A program made the position numbers and the translations under genes. From Delphinapterus leucas (Eukaryota; Chordata; Mammalia; Artiodactyla; Monodontidae), in the NCBI RefSeq assembly GCF_002288925.2, contig NW_022098069.1, forward strand, positions 75,417,670 through 75,481,669: a DNA stretch of 64,000 bases, written 5' to 3'. Of this stretch, positions 47,161 to 58,330 are shown piece after piece. The notes below the pieces were generated by a model. The model made no database searches. It was not told the origin of the DNA and saw only the letters and a list, made by a program, of their open reading frames with translations. Position 1 is the first letter of the stretch. Every line of letters starts with the position of its first letter.

Positions 47161-47576
47161 TATATCTTGGGCGTCTTCGGTGCTGTAGGCGCTGATACAG
47201 GCGCTGAGAATTCAGGGGTACACAAACCACACCCCCTCCCCTCACTGAGTCCCTTCCCCTCACTGAGCTTACAGTACCTTATCCTTGTTATAGAGGGAGA
47301 GCAGGTGATGAACTCACACATAAGTAAAGCAAAGTGTGTTCCACAAGTGTTGTGGGAAGAAGTAAGGCAGAGGAGGACAGGGTAAGCTAGGAGATTGCAG
47401 TTCTAAATAAGGTGAAGGTCTTTACCCAGTAGGTGGCACCTCAGGAAAGAACTGGAGAAATGTTTTGGATATCTAGAAGAAAAATATTTCTATCAGAAAG
47501 AACTGGAGATATAACTTCCCTTAGCTTGGAGTGCGTTGAAAATCCTTCGAAGAAAGCAAAGAGGCCTTATTAGTCT

Positions 47577-47999
47577 CCTGTAGCTGCTGTAGCAAATTAC
47601 CACAAATGTGGTGGCTTAAAACAACAGAAATTCATTCTCTCGTAGTTCTGGTAGCCAGAATTTGGATATAAAGGTGTTGGGCTACACTTTCCTTGGAAAC
47701 TCTTGGGGAGATTCCATTTCCTGCCTCTTCTGATGACTGCAGGTGTTCTTGTGCTGTGGCCACATCTCTGTCTCTGTCTTCACATTGCCTTTTCTTCAGT
47801 GTGTTTCTCTCAAAATTCCTCTGCCTCTCTTTTATAGGGATATATATGATTGCATTTAGGGCCACCCAAATAATCCAGGGGAAACAGATCCTCTCATGAC
47901 TCTTAACTTAATCACCACTTCTGCCCTCTAAGGTAAAATTCACAGGTTCCACTGATTTGAGGCAGATATTATTTGGGGGGCATTTTTCAGCCCACCACA
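47577..47999 (-). mobile_element. MaLR/MLT1-type LTR
   Basis: Antisense text: 'gtctcctgtagctgctgtagcaaattacc', 'ggtggcttaaaacaacagaaattcattc', 'gtcttcacattgcc', 'gatatatatgattgcatttaggg'. Flanked by a direct repeat GAGGCC (47571-47576 and 48000-48005), near the 5-bp size normal for class III elements. Confidence 0.88.
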
Positions 48000-48164
48000 G
48001 AGGCCAATTTGACTGAAAGCAGAGTGAGTGAGGAGAGAGCATGGGGAGGGTGGGAAGGGGGCAGAGATTGTAGATGGCATAATTATATTGGCTTTTACTC
48101 TGATTGAGATGAAGCCACTGGATGACTTTGAGCAGATAACTGACATCACTTGCCTTATATTCTT

Positions 48165-48521
48165 TTTTTTTCAATAAATTTATTTATTTATTTTTGGCTG
48201 CCTTGGGTCTTCGTTGCTGTGCGCAGGCTTTCTCTAGTTGCGGCGAGCGGGGGCTACTCTTCGTTGCGGTGCGCGGGCTTCTCATTGCGGTTGCTTCTCT
48301 TTTTGCAGAGCACGGGCTCTAGGCGTGCGGGCTTCAGTAGTTGTGGCACGTGGGCTCAGTAGTTGTGGCTCGCAGGCTCTAGAGCACAGGCTCAGTAGTT
48401 GTGGTGCACGGGCTTTGTTGCTCCGCGGCATGTGGGATCTTCCTGGACCAGGGATCAAACCCATGTCTCCTGCATTGGCAGGTGGATTCTTAACCACTGC
48501 ACCACCAGGGAAGTCCCTTGG
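48165..48521 (-). mobile_element. Long-form (older) CHR SINE
   Basis: Minus-strand copy of 357 bp with direct repeats CTTATATTCTT at 48154-48164 and 48522-48532. Inserted in the old repeat downstream of the LTR. Confidence 0.95.
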
Positions 48522-48690
48522 CTTATATTCTTAAAGGAACAGTTCTTGTGCTGTGGTGAGAACAGATCAAGGAGGTCAAGAGTGGAAGTGAGTGACCAGT
48601 CTGGAGTTCTGTTGCAGTTTTCTGGGTGACAGATGTGTGCTGGATTAGAGGAGGCTGGGAAGCAATAAAAATAGTGAGAACGGTTGCATT

Positions 48691-49685
48691 CGAGTATTAA
48701 TTGAAGGGAGTTTGGAATTCTCAAGAACCCTGGCTGTACTTTAAAGCTAGAGCACCATTTTGCAGGTTTGAGAGCATTGGTTCCTGGGAAAATATCCTCA
48801 CTGTGGGGAGTAGCAAGATCAGAGGGGCTTTGGTCATTTTCCAGCAATGCCAACAGCCCAAGCTCTTACATGTCATAATGTAGGTGAAGGCTCTTAAACT
48901 CAACCTTAGCAGCTGACTTCTCATTGGAGAATGTACTAGAAAGCACGTGCCCTCTCATGTCTATAGATTGAGCTAATAAATGAACATTTAGCATTGAGTG
49001 AACTTCACAGATCCAGAATTCCAAGTCCTTTGTGAAAATTTAAAAAAATTCAGTGAGCTTGAGGGATGCTGTTGAATAGAAACCTTAGCAAAAATATGGA
49101 AAATCATCAGAGCCTTTCTTTAGCATAAAGCACTGCCAGAGCAGGGAAATAAATGCTGTAGAGCAAAGCTACAAACTGATAGCATGTTGGTGGAGTTCAA
49201 CCCACTGATTTGTTATGTTTATACCACAGAATGTTTGAATTTGTTGTCAACATTTGAAAATCGGGCATTTCATATAAAAATCAGAGTTCTCATGTAGAAA
49301 TCTGTATTTCCAGCTTGAGAAATGAGTAACAGTGGCCCATATTCCTACATAACACTAAGCTGCTGGAGCTTGCAAAAGAGTCCCCCATCTAGAAACCCCC
49401 AGTCGCTTCCCTACCCCTTTCTTTCTTTAATGAACTTATAGAGCTCTCTGCCCTCTGATTCCAGTCTGGCTGCTACTAAGGCCCAGAGCATGGCTGGCAT
49501 CATGGGATGTCCCTTCCTCTTCATCCTGAGAATTATGCTTACCTTTGTTATATGTCTCATTCTTAAGATCCCAATACATACTGTTTACAAGTTTATTTCC
49601 TCCTTTGGTAGAGCATATTTGCAATATTTGGAGAACCAACTAGAAAGTTTAGAGGAAGCACAGTCCACAAGTCCACCACCTTGGC
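48691..49685. other. Unassigned DNA, no confident gene
   Basis: Contains a 66-codon ATG frame (49490-49690) with one hydrophobic segment and good start context, discussed under rejected items. No repeat recognised before about 49650. Confidence 0.4.
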
Positions 49686-49689
49686 TCTG

Positions 49690-50310
49690 ACAGCAATTAC
49701 AAGTTTGGAAGTTTTACAGAATCACCCTCAATTTTGATAATTTGCTAGGAGGACTTAACGAAAGTCACTGAAATCTGTTTTACTCATAGATACAATTTAT
49801 GACAGGGAAGTAAAACAGGTAAAGATCAGGCAAGGGAAGAAGCACACTGGGAAGACTGGGGAAGTACCAAATGCAGAACTTCCTTGTTCTCTCCCTGTGG
49901 AGTCAGGAAGGATTACTTACCTGGCATGATGTGGGAAAGTAAGCATGAAGTATTACCAACCAGGGAAGTTCACTTGAGCCTTGGTGTTCAGTTTTTCATT
50001 AGGGTTTCTTTACATAGGTATGATTGATGGATTGATTGCACGTGTGGTTGATTGCAGCTCCCAAACTGATATCATGTGACCCCAAACCCTCACCCTAAAT
50101 TATTTGTCCTTCTGGTATGGCCAGTCCCCACCCTAAAGTATGGTCATGTTCCAACCTGAATCACATTGTTAAACTGTTTGGTATGATCCAAGATGACCAG
50201 GTAAAAACAGACATTTCTACTAGGCATAAAATTCCAAATTCAAAGGCCGGACCATCTCTTTGAGCAAGGACAGATTCTCTACTATCAACTATTCTATAAT
50301 AACTGCTTAA
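49690..50310 (-). mobile_element. Probable retroviral LTR (minus strand)
   Basis: Minus-strand text includes 'atcagtttgggagctgcaatcaacca', 'caatcaatccatcaatcatacctatgtaa', 'gtaaaacagatttcagtgac' and 'tcctagcaaattatcaaaattgaggg'. This sequence order is characteristic of a mammalian LTR family I do not name. TSDs not found. Confidence 0.6.
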
Positions 50311-51490
50311 GCATGGTACTTGGGAGTCACAAAAATAAATAGAAAATTATTAAAATGTACAGTGATTGCTTATTTGGCATGGTAAAGAATTCTACCCTCT
50401 TTCCACCCAGTTCCAGCCAACATACGTTTTTCACTCAGAAAGCAATACTTTTAGCTTTTAATAATGTTTTAAGAATTCTGATAACTTTCTGACTCTTAAT
50501 CAATTATAGATGACTTACTTTTGCTCTCTGATGCTTTTAGAATTTTCTCTGCATCCTTAGTATTGTTAAATTTCACAATTATGATCCTTGGAAAAAATCT
50601 TTCTTCATTCATTATATTAGGATTTGGTTGGCTTTTTAATACTAGGAGCTTCATCTTTTTAAGTTCTGGAACTCTTATATTATTTCCTTGATATTTCTAC
50701 TTTTTCATATTCTTCTTTTTGGATTGAATCAAGCATGTAATGTTAGCCCTTTTTCTTATATTTTCATGTCTGTATTTTGAGGAGGAAAGTTTTCATTCAT
50801 TTTCTGTATAAAAAGTTTTGTTTTTATATTTCTACTATTATAGATTTAATTTGACTGTTTTGTTTGTTTTCTGAATGTTCCTTTTATTCCATCTTGGTTT
50901 CGTTTTACTGGTACACTCTTCTTTTTACATTTAAAGATAGTAAATTTAAAAATTTTAGAGTTTTTTTTCTTGTGTTTGTATTATCTTTTCTGTTAGTTTT
51001 CTTTTTCTTTGACATTAATGATTCCTGTAAGTAGCTTTCCTCAAAGTCAGAATATTTCTTACAGTTTATTCATATTTACTGTTGAAGAAGTATTATAGTT
51101 ATTGGAAATTCTGTATGAATAGGTGGTGTTCGTTGACTGGTAGATCTCCCTGCAAAGGTGATCAGGGGGGAATCTGGTTTTTTTTTTATTAGGAAAGCTC
51201 TAGTTTTTCAGGATTTTTTCTCTTGGGAAGAACAGTTGGAAGAGGAATGGAGTCCCTCAAACTCCTACTAAGATTATAGGCCTGACTCTTAGCATTTGAG
51301 GGGAGCTGGAGGCCATAATTCAGCATATAAATTTTAATATTTTCTGGATGAAAATAATTACCACCACCCTCAATGACACTGAGCATCTCCAAGATTATAA
51401 ACTGTGTAGTTCAATATTTCCAGGGACTGAACTTCCAGTCTTTTACCAAAGTAGAAAGGGTTGATTGCTTGGCTTGAACAGATCTTCCTT
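50311..51490. other. Unassigned T-rich DNA, no gene
   Basis: Long T-rich text (50510-51060) might be a very old antisense LINE. Not matched. Confidence 0.4.
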
Positions 51491-51491
51491 G

Positions 51492-51943
51492 ATCTATACT
51501 GGGGCTTCATCCCGATAAACCCATCGTAAGTTAAAAATACCATAAGTTGAAAATGCATTTAATACACCTAACATACTGAACACTGTAGCTTCGCCTCTCC
51601 TACCTTAAACATGCTCAGAACACACCAGCCTGCAGTTGGGCAAAAATCATCTAACACAAAACCTGTTTTATAATAAAGTGTTGACTGTCTTATATAAGTT
51701 ATTGAATACTGTACTGAAAGTGAGTATGGGTATGGATGGTTGTAAGAGTATATATAATTTGTTTACCCTCATGATTGCATGACTGACCGGAGCTGTGGCT
51801 CGCTGCCACTGCCCAGTACCTGCTGCAGAACACTAGCCCAGAAGAAGATCAAAATTCAAAACTCAAATTAAGGTTTCTACCGAATGCGTATTGCTTTTGC
51901 CCCTATTGTAAAGTGGAATCATCCGAACTCTGGGGCCGTCTGT
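51492..51943. mobile_element. Tigger-type (TcMar) MITE
   Basis: 'tatactggggcttcatcccgataaacccatcgtaagtt', 'catttaatacacctaacat', 'ataataaagtgttgactgtc', 'ctgaccggagctgtggctcgctgcc' and 'ctaccgaatgcgtattgctttt' in the order of Tigger-derived MITEs. The right end is degraded. Confidence 0.7.
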
Positions 51944-53140
51944 ACTGGGGGAGGACATCTGAGAATGTAACCGCTTGTCATATAAACTTTCCAACAATCC
52001 TTCCTGTAATCAGCTTCAGAAAAACTTCTTCCCATGGGACATACCTGATTTCTCCAAACCCTGAGCCTTTGAATGACTGCAGGGTGAATCAGCCTGCTCT
52101 TGTTGCCCTCCCCCAGTGCAAGCTTAGGTGTCATTTTTTCTCATGTAAGTAGTCTAATTACCCATCAACTTTTCAGCTTAAAAAATGTAGTTGGCAGCTC
52201 TTGTCTGCTGTAGTATCTTGTTCTCTTTTCCCTTGTGGATTTCCGCTAGTTTTTTTTAATCCTTTTACTGCCATTTCAATGGCATTTTCAATCTGCTTTC
52301 AGCAGATTCTAGAGAAATACTTGTGTACTCAGCCTTCCATACAAGACCAGAAGTCAAAATCGACTATTGACCAGTGTAGTGAGCAACCTCCAATTATAAT
52401 GTGACCGTAGCATTACCACATCTGAGTTTCTTTCTTCTATTCAAAGAATGAATTAATAAATCACATTTCAGTTGCATACTACAGGGTTGTGTATGTAATA
52501 TGGAATAATCTTAAAGTCAAAGCAGATTTATTCTGCATAATCTGAGGATATTTATTTTATAGGTACTTACTCATATATTTATTTTAGAGCCTTAGACACA
52601 TTTATCTCCTTGTACATAACCACTTATGCATATACTCCAATTGCTGTTACAAATCACATTTATTGAGTTCCTCCAGTGACCCTGATCTGGAAGTATGGAT
52701 TGGGAGTGCAGAGATTGATAAGGTGTGATTTTTGCCTTCAAAGAGATCTCAATTTAGCAGAGTTTCTATGTGTAGAAATAAATTGAAACAAGGAGCTCAG
52801 GTATCAAACAAACTTTACTCTTCAGAACACAGCGTAGAATCAGAAAGTGAGCAATGAAAAGCTTTTGTAAATTAATCTTCATATTGTTCAGAAATTAAAG
52901 CTTGAACACTATTCCTAGGAGTTCTCTCCAGACCCTTATATGAATTGCGTTTGCCCATTTTATAGATTTAATTCTAACAAGTTTAGTTGTGTGATTTCCC
53001 AGAATGCCTAATATTTACAGTAGCAAATAACAAATGCAGTCTACAGCTAAGAGTGACGGAAAGTGGCCTTAGGTTGAAAAGATGCCTGGCTGTGAGGGAG
53101 TATCTACAGCAAGCGAGTACTGGTGGAGTTAAGAGGCCAG
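51944..53140. other. Unassigned DNA, no gene
   Basis: Contains 79-, 71- and 69-codon frames without domains. No repeat recognised. Confidence 0.4.
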
Positions 53141-53144
53141 GTAT

Positions 53145-53345
53145 AGCCCTGATTCTGCTACCTGTTAACAGGGTAGCCTTGGACGAGTCACATTAACTTT
53201 CTAGACCTCGGCTTCTTTATCTATGAACTAGAAAAATGACTGTGCTGACCTTCTAGAGTTCTAGGAAGGAGTAGATAAAACAGTACATGTAAAATACGTG
53301 GAAATTAGTAACAGCAGAATAAGTGGTAAATATTTATCATTACTC
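53145..53345 (-). mobile_element. MIR SINE
   Basis: Reverse-complement MIR: 'gtagccttggacgagtcac', 'cctcggcttctttatctatga', 'ggagtagataaaacagtacatgtaaaa'. Confidence 0.8.
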
Positions 53346-53571
53346 TTATGAGAACACAACTGACCGGGATGATTCAGCATAGATGAAAATGGCTGGACCC
53401 AATTTCTAAGACCCTTCAATTCAACTGGGAAGCATGTCTGCCGGGCTCTAATCAGAAATCAGAAACCGCGCTCTGTATTTAAAACACAGTGAATTGTATT
53501 CAGAGAATGGCTTACATGGTTACAGAGTCGTTGAGAAGCTAAACAGAAAAAGAGATACTGAGTTAACCCAG

Positions 53572-53882
53572 ACGTAAGCCCCAGCAGGAAGCCGCCGTCC
53601 CTCCTCGGCAGAGAAGATGCTGAGCTGCCGAACCTGAGGAACCCGAGGTGCCCAGAGAGCGGCAGCCCGCGCCGGCCGATGAACCTGCGCAGGCTCAGTG
53701 GGAGAGGGAGAGGCACCCCGGCTTCTCCCTCCTTCCACCCGTGAGTCCCCACTGACCTTACAAACTGGGAAATCTAGCAGAAGGTCGCGGCCCACGCTAC
53801 GGGCAGAGCAGGAGCTGGCCAGGAGTGGATGTGCAGGCAAAAGCGGGCTCAGGAGCGGCACCAGAGCTCAAAACTTGATCAC
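53572..53882. promoter_or_regulatory. Small CpG-dense island
   Basis: About 21 CpG dinucleotides in about 310 bp (my count) against a nearly CpG-free background outside the SINEs. GC-rich throughout, with 'cccgcgccggccgatg' at its core. On the minus strand a donor-like 'tttgtaaggtcagt' (near 53750) and an acceptor-like 'tttttctgtttag' (near 53540) occur. It could be an orphan promoter, a retrogene 5' end or an LTR. No TATA box or gene is attached. Confidence 0.4.
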
Positions 53883-53973
53883 GTTGCCCACCACTAACTA
53901 GAGGGCTGCTGAAGCTACTGAACATTCAGACTCTAACGCACCTCCAAAATCAGTGCTTAAAATCATACTTTCT

Positions 53974-54184
53974 AGGGGCTTCCCTGGTGGCGCAGTGGTT
54001 GAGAGTCCGCCAACCGATGCAGAGAACGTGGGTTCATGCCCCGGTCCGGGAAGATCCCACATGCCGCGGAGCGGCTGAGCCCGTGAGCCATGGCCGCTGA
54101 GCCAGCGCGTCCGAAGCCTGTGCTTCGCAACGGGAGAGGCCACAACAGTGAGAGGCCCGCGTACCACAAAAAAAAAAAAATAAT
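53974..54184 (+). mobile_element. CHR-type tRNA-derived SINE (young)
   Basis: Plus-strand copy. Direct repeats AATCATACTTTCT (53961-53973) and AATAATACTTTCT (54185-54197) differ at one base. The A-tail grades into (AAT)n. Confidence 0.95.
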
Positions 54185-54251
54185 AATAATACTTTCTTTA
54201 ATTTTGTAAGAATCTTGGCAAGCTCAAATTTTCTATTTCATTAAGGTTATA

Positions 54252-54297
54252 GATGTGTGTGTGCATGCTCATGTGTGTGTGTGTGTTTGTGTGTGTA
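54252..54297. repeat. (TG)n microsatellite
   Basis: Interrupted GT run. Confidence 0.9.
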
Positions 54298-54484
54298 AGG
54301 ACAGAGAATGAGAGAGGAGAACAAGTGAATACTTAACAGGCTGCATGAACTCTCTTTCCTATGCTGCTGTGATACCTCACACCCTTATTTTTGTTTCCAA
54401 AGCCCTATACTGAACATACGTATCCCTTTTGAGTCTCTTTCTCTCCCCACACCTTCCCCTAGGAGTAAGGTGGTCAGGTAGAGA

Positions 54485-54582
54485 GCTGGAATCATTTGTT
54501 ATTTATTCCTTTCCTATAGTGTCTGATGTAGTATCTGCCACATAGCAGACATGTAATAAATAGTTTTGGACTGAATTGAGAA
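54485..54582 (+). mobile_element. Old L2/MIR 3' fragment
   Basis: 'gtctgatgtagtatctgccacatagcagacatgtaataaatag' matches the conserved 3' end of L2/MIR-type elements. Confidence 0.6.
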
Positions 54583-55368
54583 ACTATAAATGATTAGACC
54601 CCCTTCTTCGGGTTCTTTATTCAAAAGTTGTTGCAGACTAAAAAACAATGGGGCAGCAGAATATCAGTTATTGGAAAGCAGGGAGAGAAATTTGAAAAGC
54701 TGTGTAACTGTTCGGCTGTAATAGTTCTAGGTATTTGAATATAATTTCTTAATGGGATAGTCTGCATTTGGTTCATACTTTGCCAAAATGCATTTTTTCT
54801 TCTATTGTGATTAAATATATCGATCATCTGATATTCTGAACCTTCATATGGTACTTTTTAATGTTATTCTTTAATATATTAATTCTTACATATGACAGTG
54901 CAAACAAATTATCATTTAACAAAACATCTCCTGTGTTTAGAGAAATCATCTTCATGTGTAAGCCAGCAGATGTGGGTTCTGGGTGTGGGTGTGTTCAGGC
55001 TGTGACATCTGTCACCACGCTGATTTTCAGGTTGGAGTCAGTTGATCTAAGTGATTATAGAAGGTATTTATTTTCTTCCTCACTAATGCTCGTGTATCTC
55101 TCTGGATGCTGCATTACCAAAAAGAAGCTGCATTAAGGGAAAAAGATTTTCTTCTATGAACGAGGGATGTACTTATGCCACCATGTTTCTTTCATAGGAA
55201 TTTGTTTGTTCTGTTTGTTGAGGGTCCTGTGTAAATACATATTGATTTCTTCAAACAAAAATAAAATAAAGATACATACTAAACTTTTGCCAAGTTTTAA
55301 AATCACTTCTGAACCAGGTTACTTTACGTGCACTGTTTAGGTGTGTATGTACTTTTTTCTCTTCATAG
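54583..55368. other. Unassigned DNA, no confident gene
   Basis: A 91-codon frame (54861-55136) has no recognised domain. No repeat recognised. Confidence 0.4.
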
Positions 55369-55463
55369 TTGCCAGACACAAGCTAAACTCTTCTGGAAGC
55401 ACTGGACCTCCCACTTGCTTCAGTGATTGCAATTGGGAAGAACAGATGAAAGCCATCCATGAG
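55369..55463 (+). other. Possible 95-bp internal exon
   Basis: Preceded by a strong acceptor (pyrimidine run, 'acttttttctcttcatag') and followed by a donor (GAG|GTGTGTGTG). One frame is open through the whole segment: two bases of a split codon, then 31 codons (ARHKLNSSGSTGPPTCFSD ...CNWEEQMKAIHE), ending on a codon boundary. Another frame has a stop. I do not recognise the protein. No partner exon was found within the window, and a chance match to splice signals is quite possible. Confidence 0.25.
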
Positions 55464-56887
55464 GTGTGTGTGCCTTTCAGCCTCTTCTCTGCTCTTAGTT
55501 TACAGTTTTTCTCTTCAAACAACTCCAGGTCCATGGTCAGCGTGGAGGTCGAATGCACAGTCGGGGCGCTCACTTTCAGCTCCTTTTACCCTTTGTAACT
55601 ACATTGCTGACATCGCATTCTCAAAAAGGTCTTAAACTGTTGCCTGACAAAGTTATTTATAAAAATAGTAAGACTTTGATGTTCTTGTTTTCTTCCCTCT
55701 GAAGTGTGCAGTGGCAGTGAAAGACTGTAGACTAAATGACCTTTCCAAGGGTAACTTTTATTAGGAACCAAATGAGTCTTGCCTTTCACAGATGTTTTTT
55801 CTAGGCTTTATATGTGCAGGTAACTCCAAGCGTCCTGTAAATAGACATTGCTTTGTGGCCACATACTCATAATTCTGATAAAATGAAATCAGTGAAAGGT
55901 GGTTTAAAAGATCACCACCTCTTCGCTATGAAATGACTTTCTTTATTTAATTATATCAAATAAATATAAAATACTCTAGTCAGTAATTAATCCCTAGAAG
56001 TATTTTATATTTATTGATAACAGTAAAAATGTCTATCATATAATCCTTCATGGGAAATTCAAGCTTTTTAGTACCTTGTAGGGAAAACAAACAGAGTAAC
56101 CATATGAGAGTCACTGTAAAATGAAATACCAGTTTTTGAAATTTGAAAATAAAAATCTATCAAAAAAGTAATTCTGGAATCTCTGGGGGATATTCCTATG
56201 TCCCAAATCTTTCTTGCGTGTTGATATCTGCCTTAGCGTTTTTCTGACTTTGGAGTTCTGGACATTAGTGACTGTTCTTTCCAGGGGGACTGGCCCTGAC
56301 CTTGTTGACCTGGCCTTTCCTTTTCCTGTCTCATCCCTTGTGTGCGCAAAAATTCTTCACTAAATCCTGAGACCAAACTTTAACTTTTGACAGTAATTTA
56401 CTGAAGGTTTGGAAATGATGAAAGGTGACTGCAATACAGAGGCCTTCCTTACATGCCATTTTCAAAGGGTTAACAAAGAAAGGGAACGAAAATGCGAGAC
56501 ACATCTACACAGGGTATCAAGCTGACATTGTTTTTTAAAAAAACTAACTTTGCTAGGGATAGTCACAGAAAAACTGTTTACATTTATCCTCACCCCCTAA
56601 TAGATGAACCAGCTTTTATTGTATTGTTGCTTTTATTGGCTGCCTTGGCCTCCTATAGACACAACCTCAGAGCTTTCTACTGCAACTGTAAGATGCCTAA
56701 GGCCAAGGCTGCATCACTGCCCTGAATATTTTCAAAGTTTTCTCTGAACTGCTTAGAATAACACAAAGCAAGCATTCTCTGGAAACGTACTGATTTTATG
56801 TGAGAAACTGACCAAACTCAGGAACAGAGATAATGTAGCGCAAAAAAATTGTAACCTTTATTGATTATTTCCATGGCTATATTGATA
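55464..56887. other. Unassigned DNA, no gene
   Basis: A 77-codon frame (56492-56725) with a leucine-rich run has no other support. No repeat recognised. Confidence 0.4.
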
Positions 56888-56900
56888 GTAAATACTGTTT

Positions 56901-57095
56901 TTTTAAAGACTTTTTTTGACGTGGACCATTTTTTTAAAGTCTTTATTGAATTTGTTGCAATATTGCTCCTATTTTATGTTTTTGGTTTTTATGGCCCTGA
57001 GGCATGTGGGGTCTTAGCTCCCCGACCAGGGATCTAACCCACATCCCCTGCATTTGAAGGTGAAGTCTTAACCACTGGACCACCAGGGAAGTCCT
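56901..57095 (-). mobile_element. CHR-related SINE, distinct older subfamily
   Basis: The tRNA-like head is at the right ('ccaccagggaagtcct'), but the body differs from the other copies ('tctttattgaatttgttgcaatattg'). Direct repeats GTAAATACTGTTT (56888-56900) and GTAAATACTATTT (57096-57108) differ at one base. Confidence 0.9.
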
Positions 57096-57108
57096 GTAAA
57101 TACTATTT

Positions 57109-58055
57109 ACCTAGCCAAGTTCCTATTTAGTAGTAATTACCAGTTTTCCTGATATTTATTAAAGTGTTTAAAAATAATTTATATAAACATTGATTTCTTC
57201 ACTTTGTCTATTTAGCCTAACAACCTAAGTCATTACAAGTATGTAACAAGTTTATTAAACTTAGTCTTGATTTGCAATCGATTGGTAGTCCATAGCTGTA
57301 GACTTTTATTCCCAGGAATTCTCCCTATTTTCAAAAAAATTGAGCCTTGGCTATAATCGATATAAGAAGGGAAAGTTACAATAAAGAAAATGAAAACACA
57401 AAAATACCATCATCATTCCTAATTTAACTATAACAAAGTAAAAAATATTAATACACATATGCAGATGCACAGTTTAAAATTTGTCGTAGGTCCCCAGTGC
57501 GTCTGTGCTTATAATGCTTGTGGTTTGCAATTTTAAAAACAGAATCAATGTTTCCAGATCTATGCTGTATTTAAAAAATTGCCTTAGTAACTTTGATAAA
57601 ATTCATTCAGGGTGATTTCTAATGATTAACTTTACCATTATAGATATTCAAATTTTTATTTAAAAATAAAGAATATATTTTTAAATGATGTTAATATAGG
57701 AATTATGTTACTGAGCTTCACTTTGTCACTCAAGAAATAGTGGAAATAAAAAAGTAGTAATTGCAAAAAACATATTAAATAAATTGGCTGTGATTATACA
57801 AATATAAGTCAAACAGAATGTAGCATCCTATATAAAATGGAATACCAAAGAATACTACGTGAGCATATTGTTTAAACTTAACTAAATACATTTTTATGAT
57901 TATTCAAAGATTATTTTAAGAAAAAAGATTAGACTCTCAGTTCAGAGTTGTAATTCCTTGGGTCTTTCAGACAGTGCCATCAAATGACTAGGATCTGAAA
58001 AAAATGTGTTTTACAATTTCCATTTGGATTCCCTAAATATTAATTTCTGGGTTAG
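57109..58055. other. Unassigned AT-rich DNA, no gene
   Basis: No coding frame or repeat recognised. Confidence 0.45.
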
Positions 58056-58059
58056 CAAT

Positions 58060-58330
58060 GCACCCTTGGATATTATTTAATAATAGCTGTGCTCAATTAG
58101 TCAATAAGTATTGAATACCTACAGTTCACACTGCTTAACAGTGTTAATTCCACCCACAGTGTACTCACTGAGAAATGGCAAGGGTCATCAAAATGTTCTA
58201 GGATCTTGTCAAAATCATAAATTCATATTCAAGATGAAAATTAATAGTGACTAGCTGGCTTCCTGCATGTTCTTGGGAGAGTAATTAGCCATAATTAAAT
58301 ACACAACACCCTTTTCCATACACCCTGAAC
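58060..58330. other. Possible conserved non-coding block
   Basis: Repeat-free and rich in homeodomain-type cores ('gctcaattagtcaataag', 'gtaattagccataattaaat'). Only conservation data could confirm it. Confidence 0.2.

Larger units (their letters stand above)
47166..48690 (+). mobile_element. Old mammalian repeat split by an LTR and a SINE
   Basis: Blocks 47166-47576, 48000-48164 and 48522-48690 follow one another in the order of the old repeat family at 6775 and 8812. For example 'gcgctgagaattcagggg', then 'ggcttttactctgattgagatgaagccactgg', then 'gaacagatcaaggaggtcaagagtgg'. The MaLR-type LTR (47577-47999) and the CHR SINE (48165-48521) interrupt it. Confidence 0.6.

Noticed and set aside
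48455..48853. 132-codon minus-strand frame
   Set aside because: Its C-terminal part is SINE and the rest lies in an old repeat. No domain or start-site support.
49490..49690. 66-codon frame with a strong start context, one hydrophobic helix and an acidic tail, resembling a micropeptide
   Set aside because: The last codons run into a probable antisense LTR and there is no sign of splicing or conservation. An overlapping minus-strand frame of similar length exists. Worth a quick conservation check only.
53520..53861. 113-codon minus-strand frame over the CpG-rich block
   Set aside because: GC-rich DNA has few stops, so long frames arise by chance. No domain is visible.
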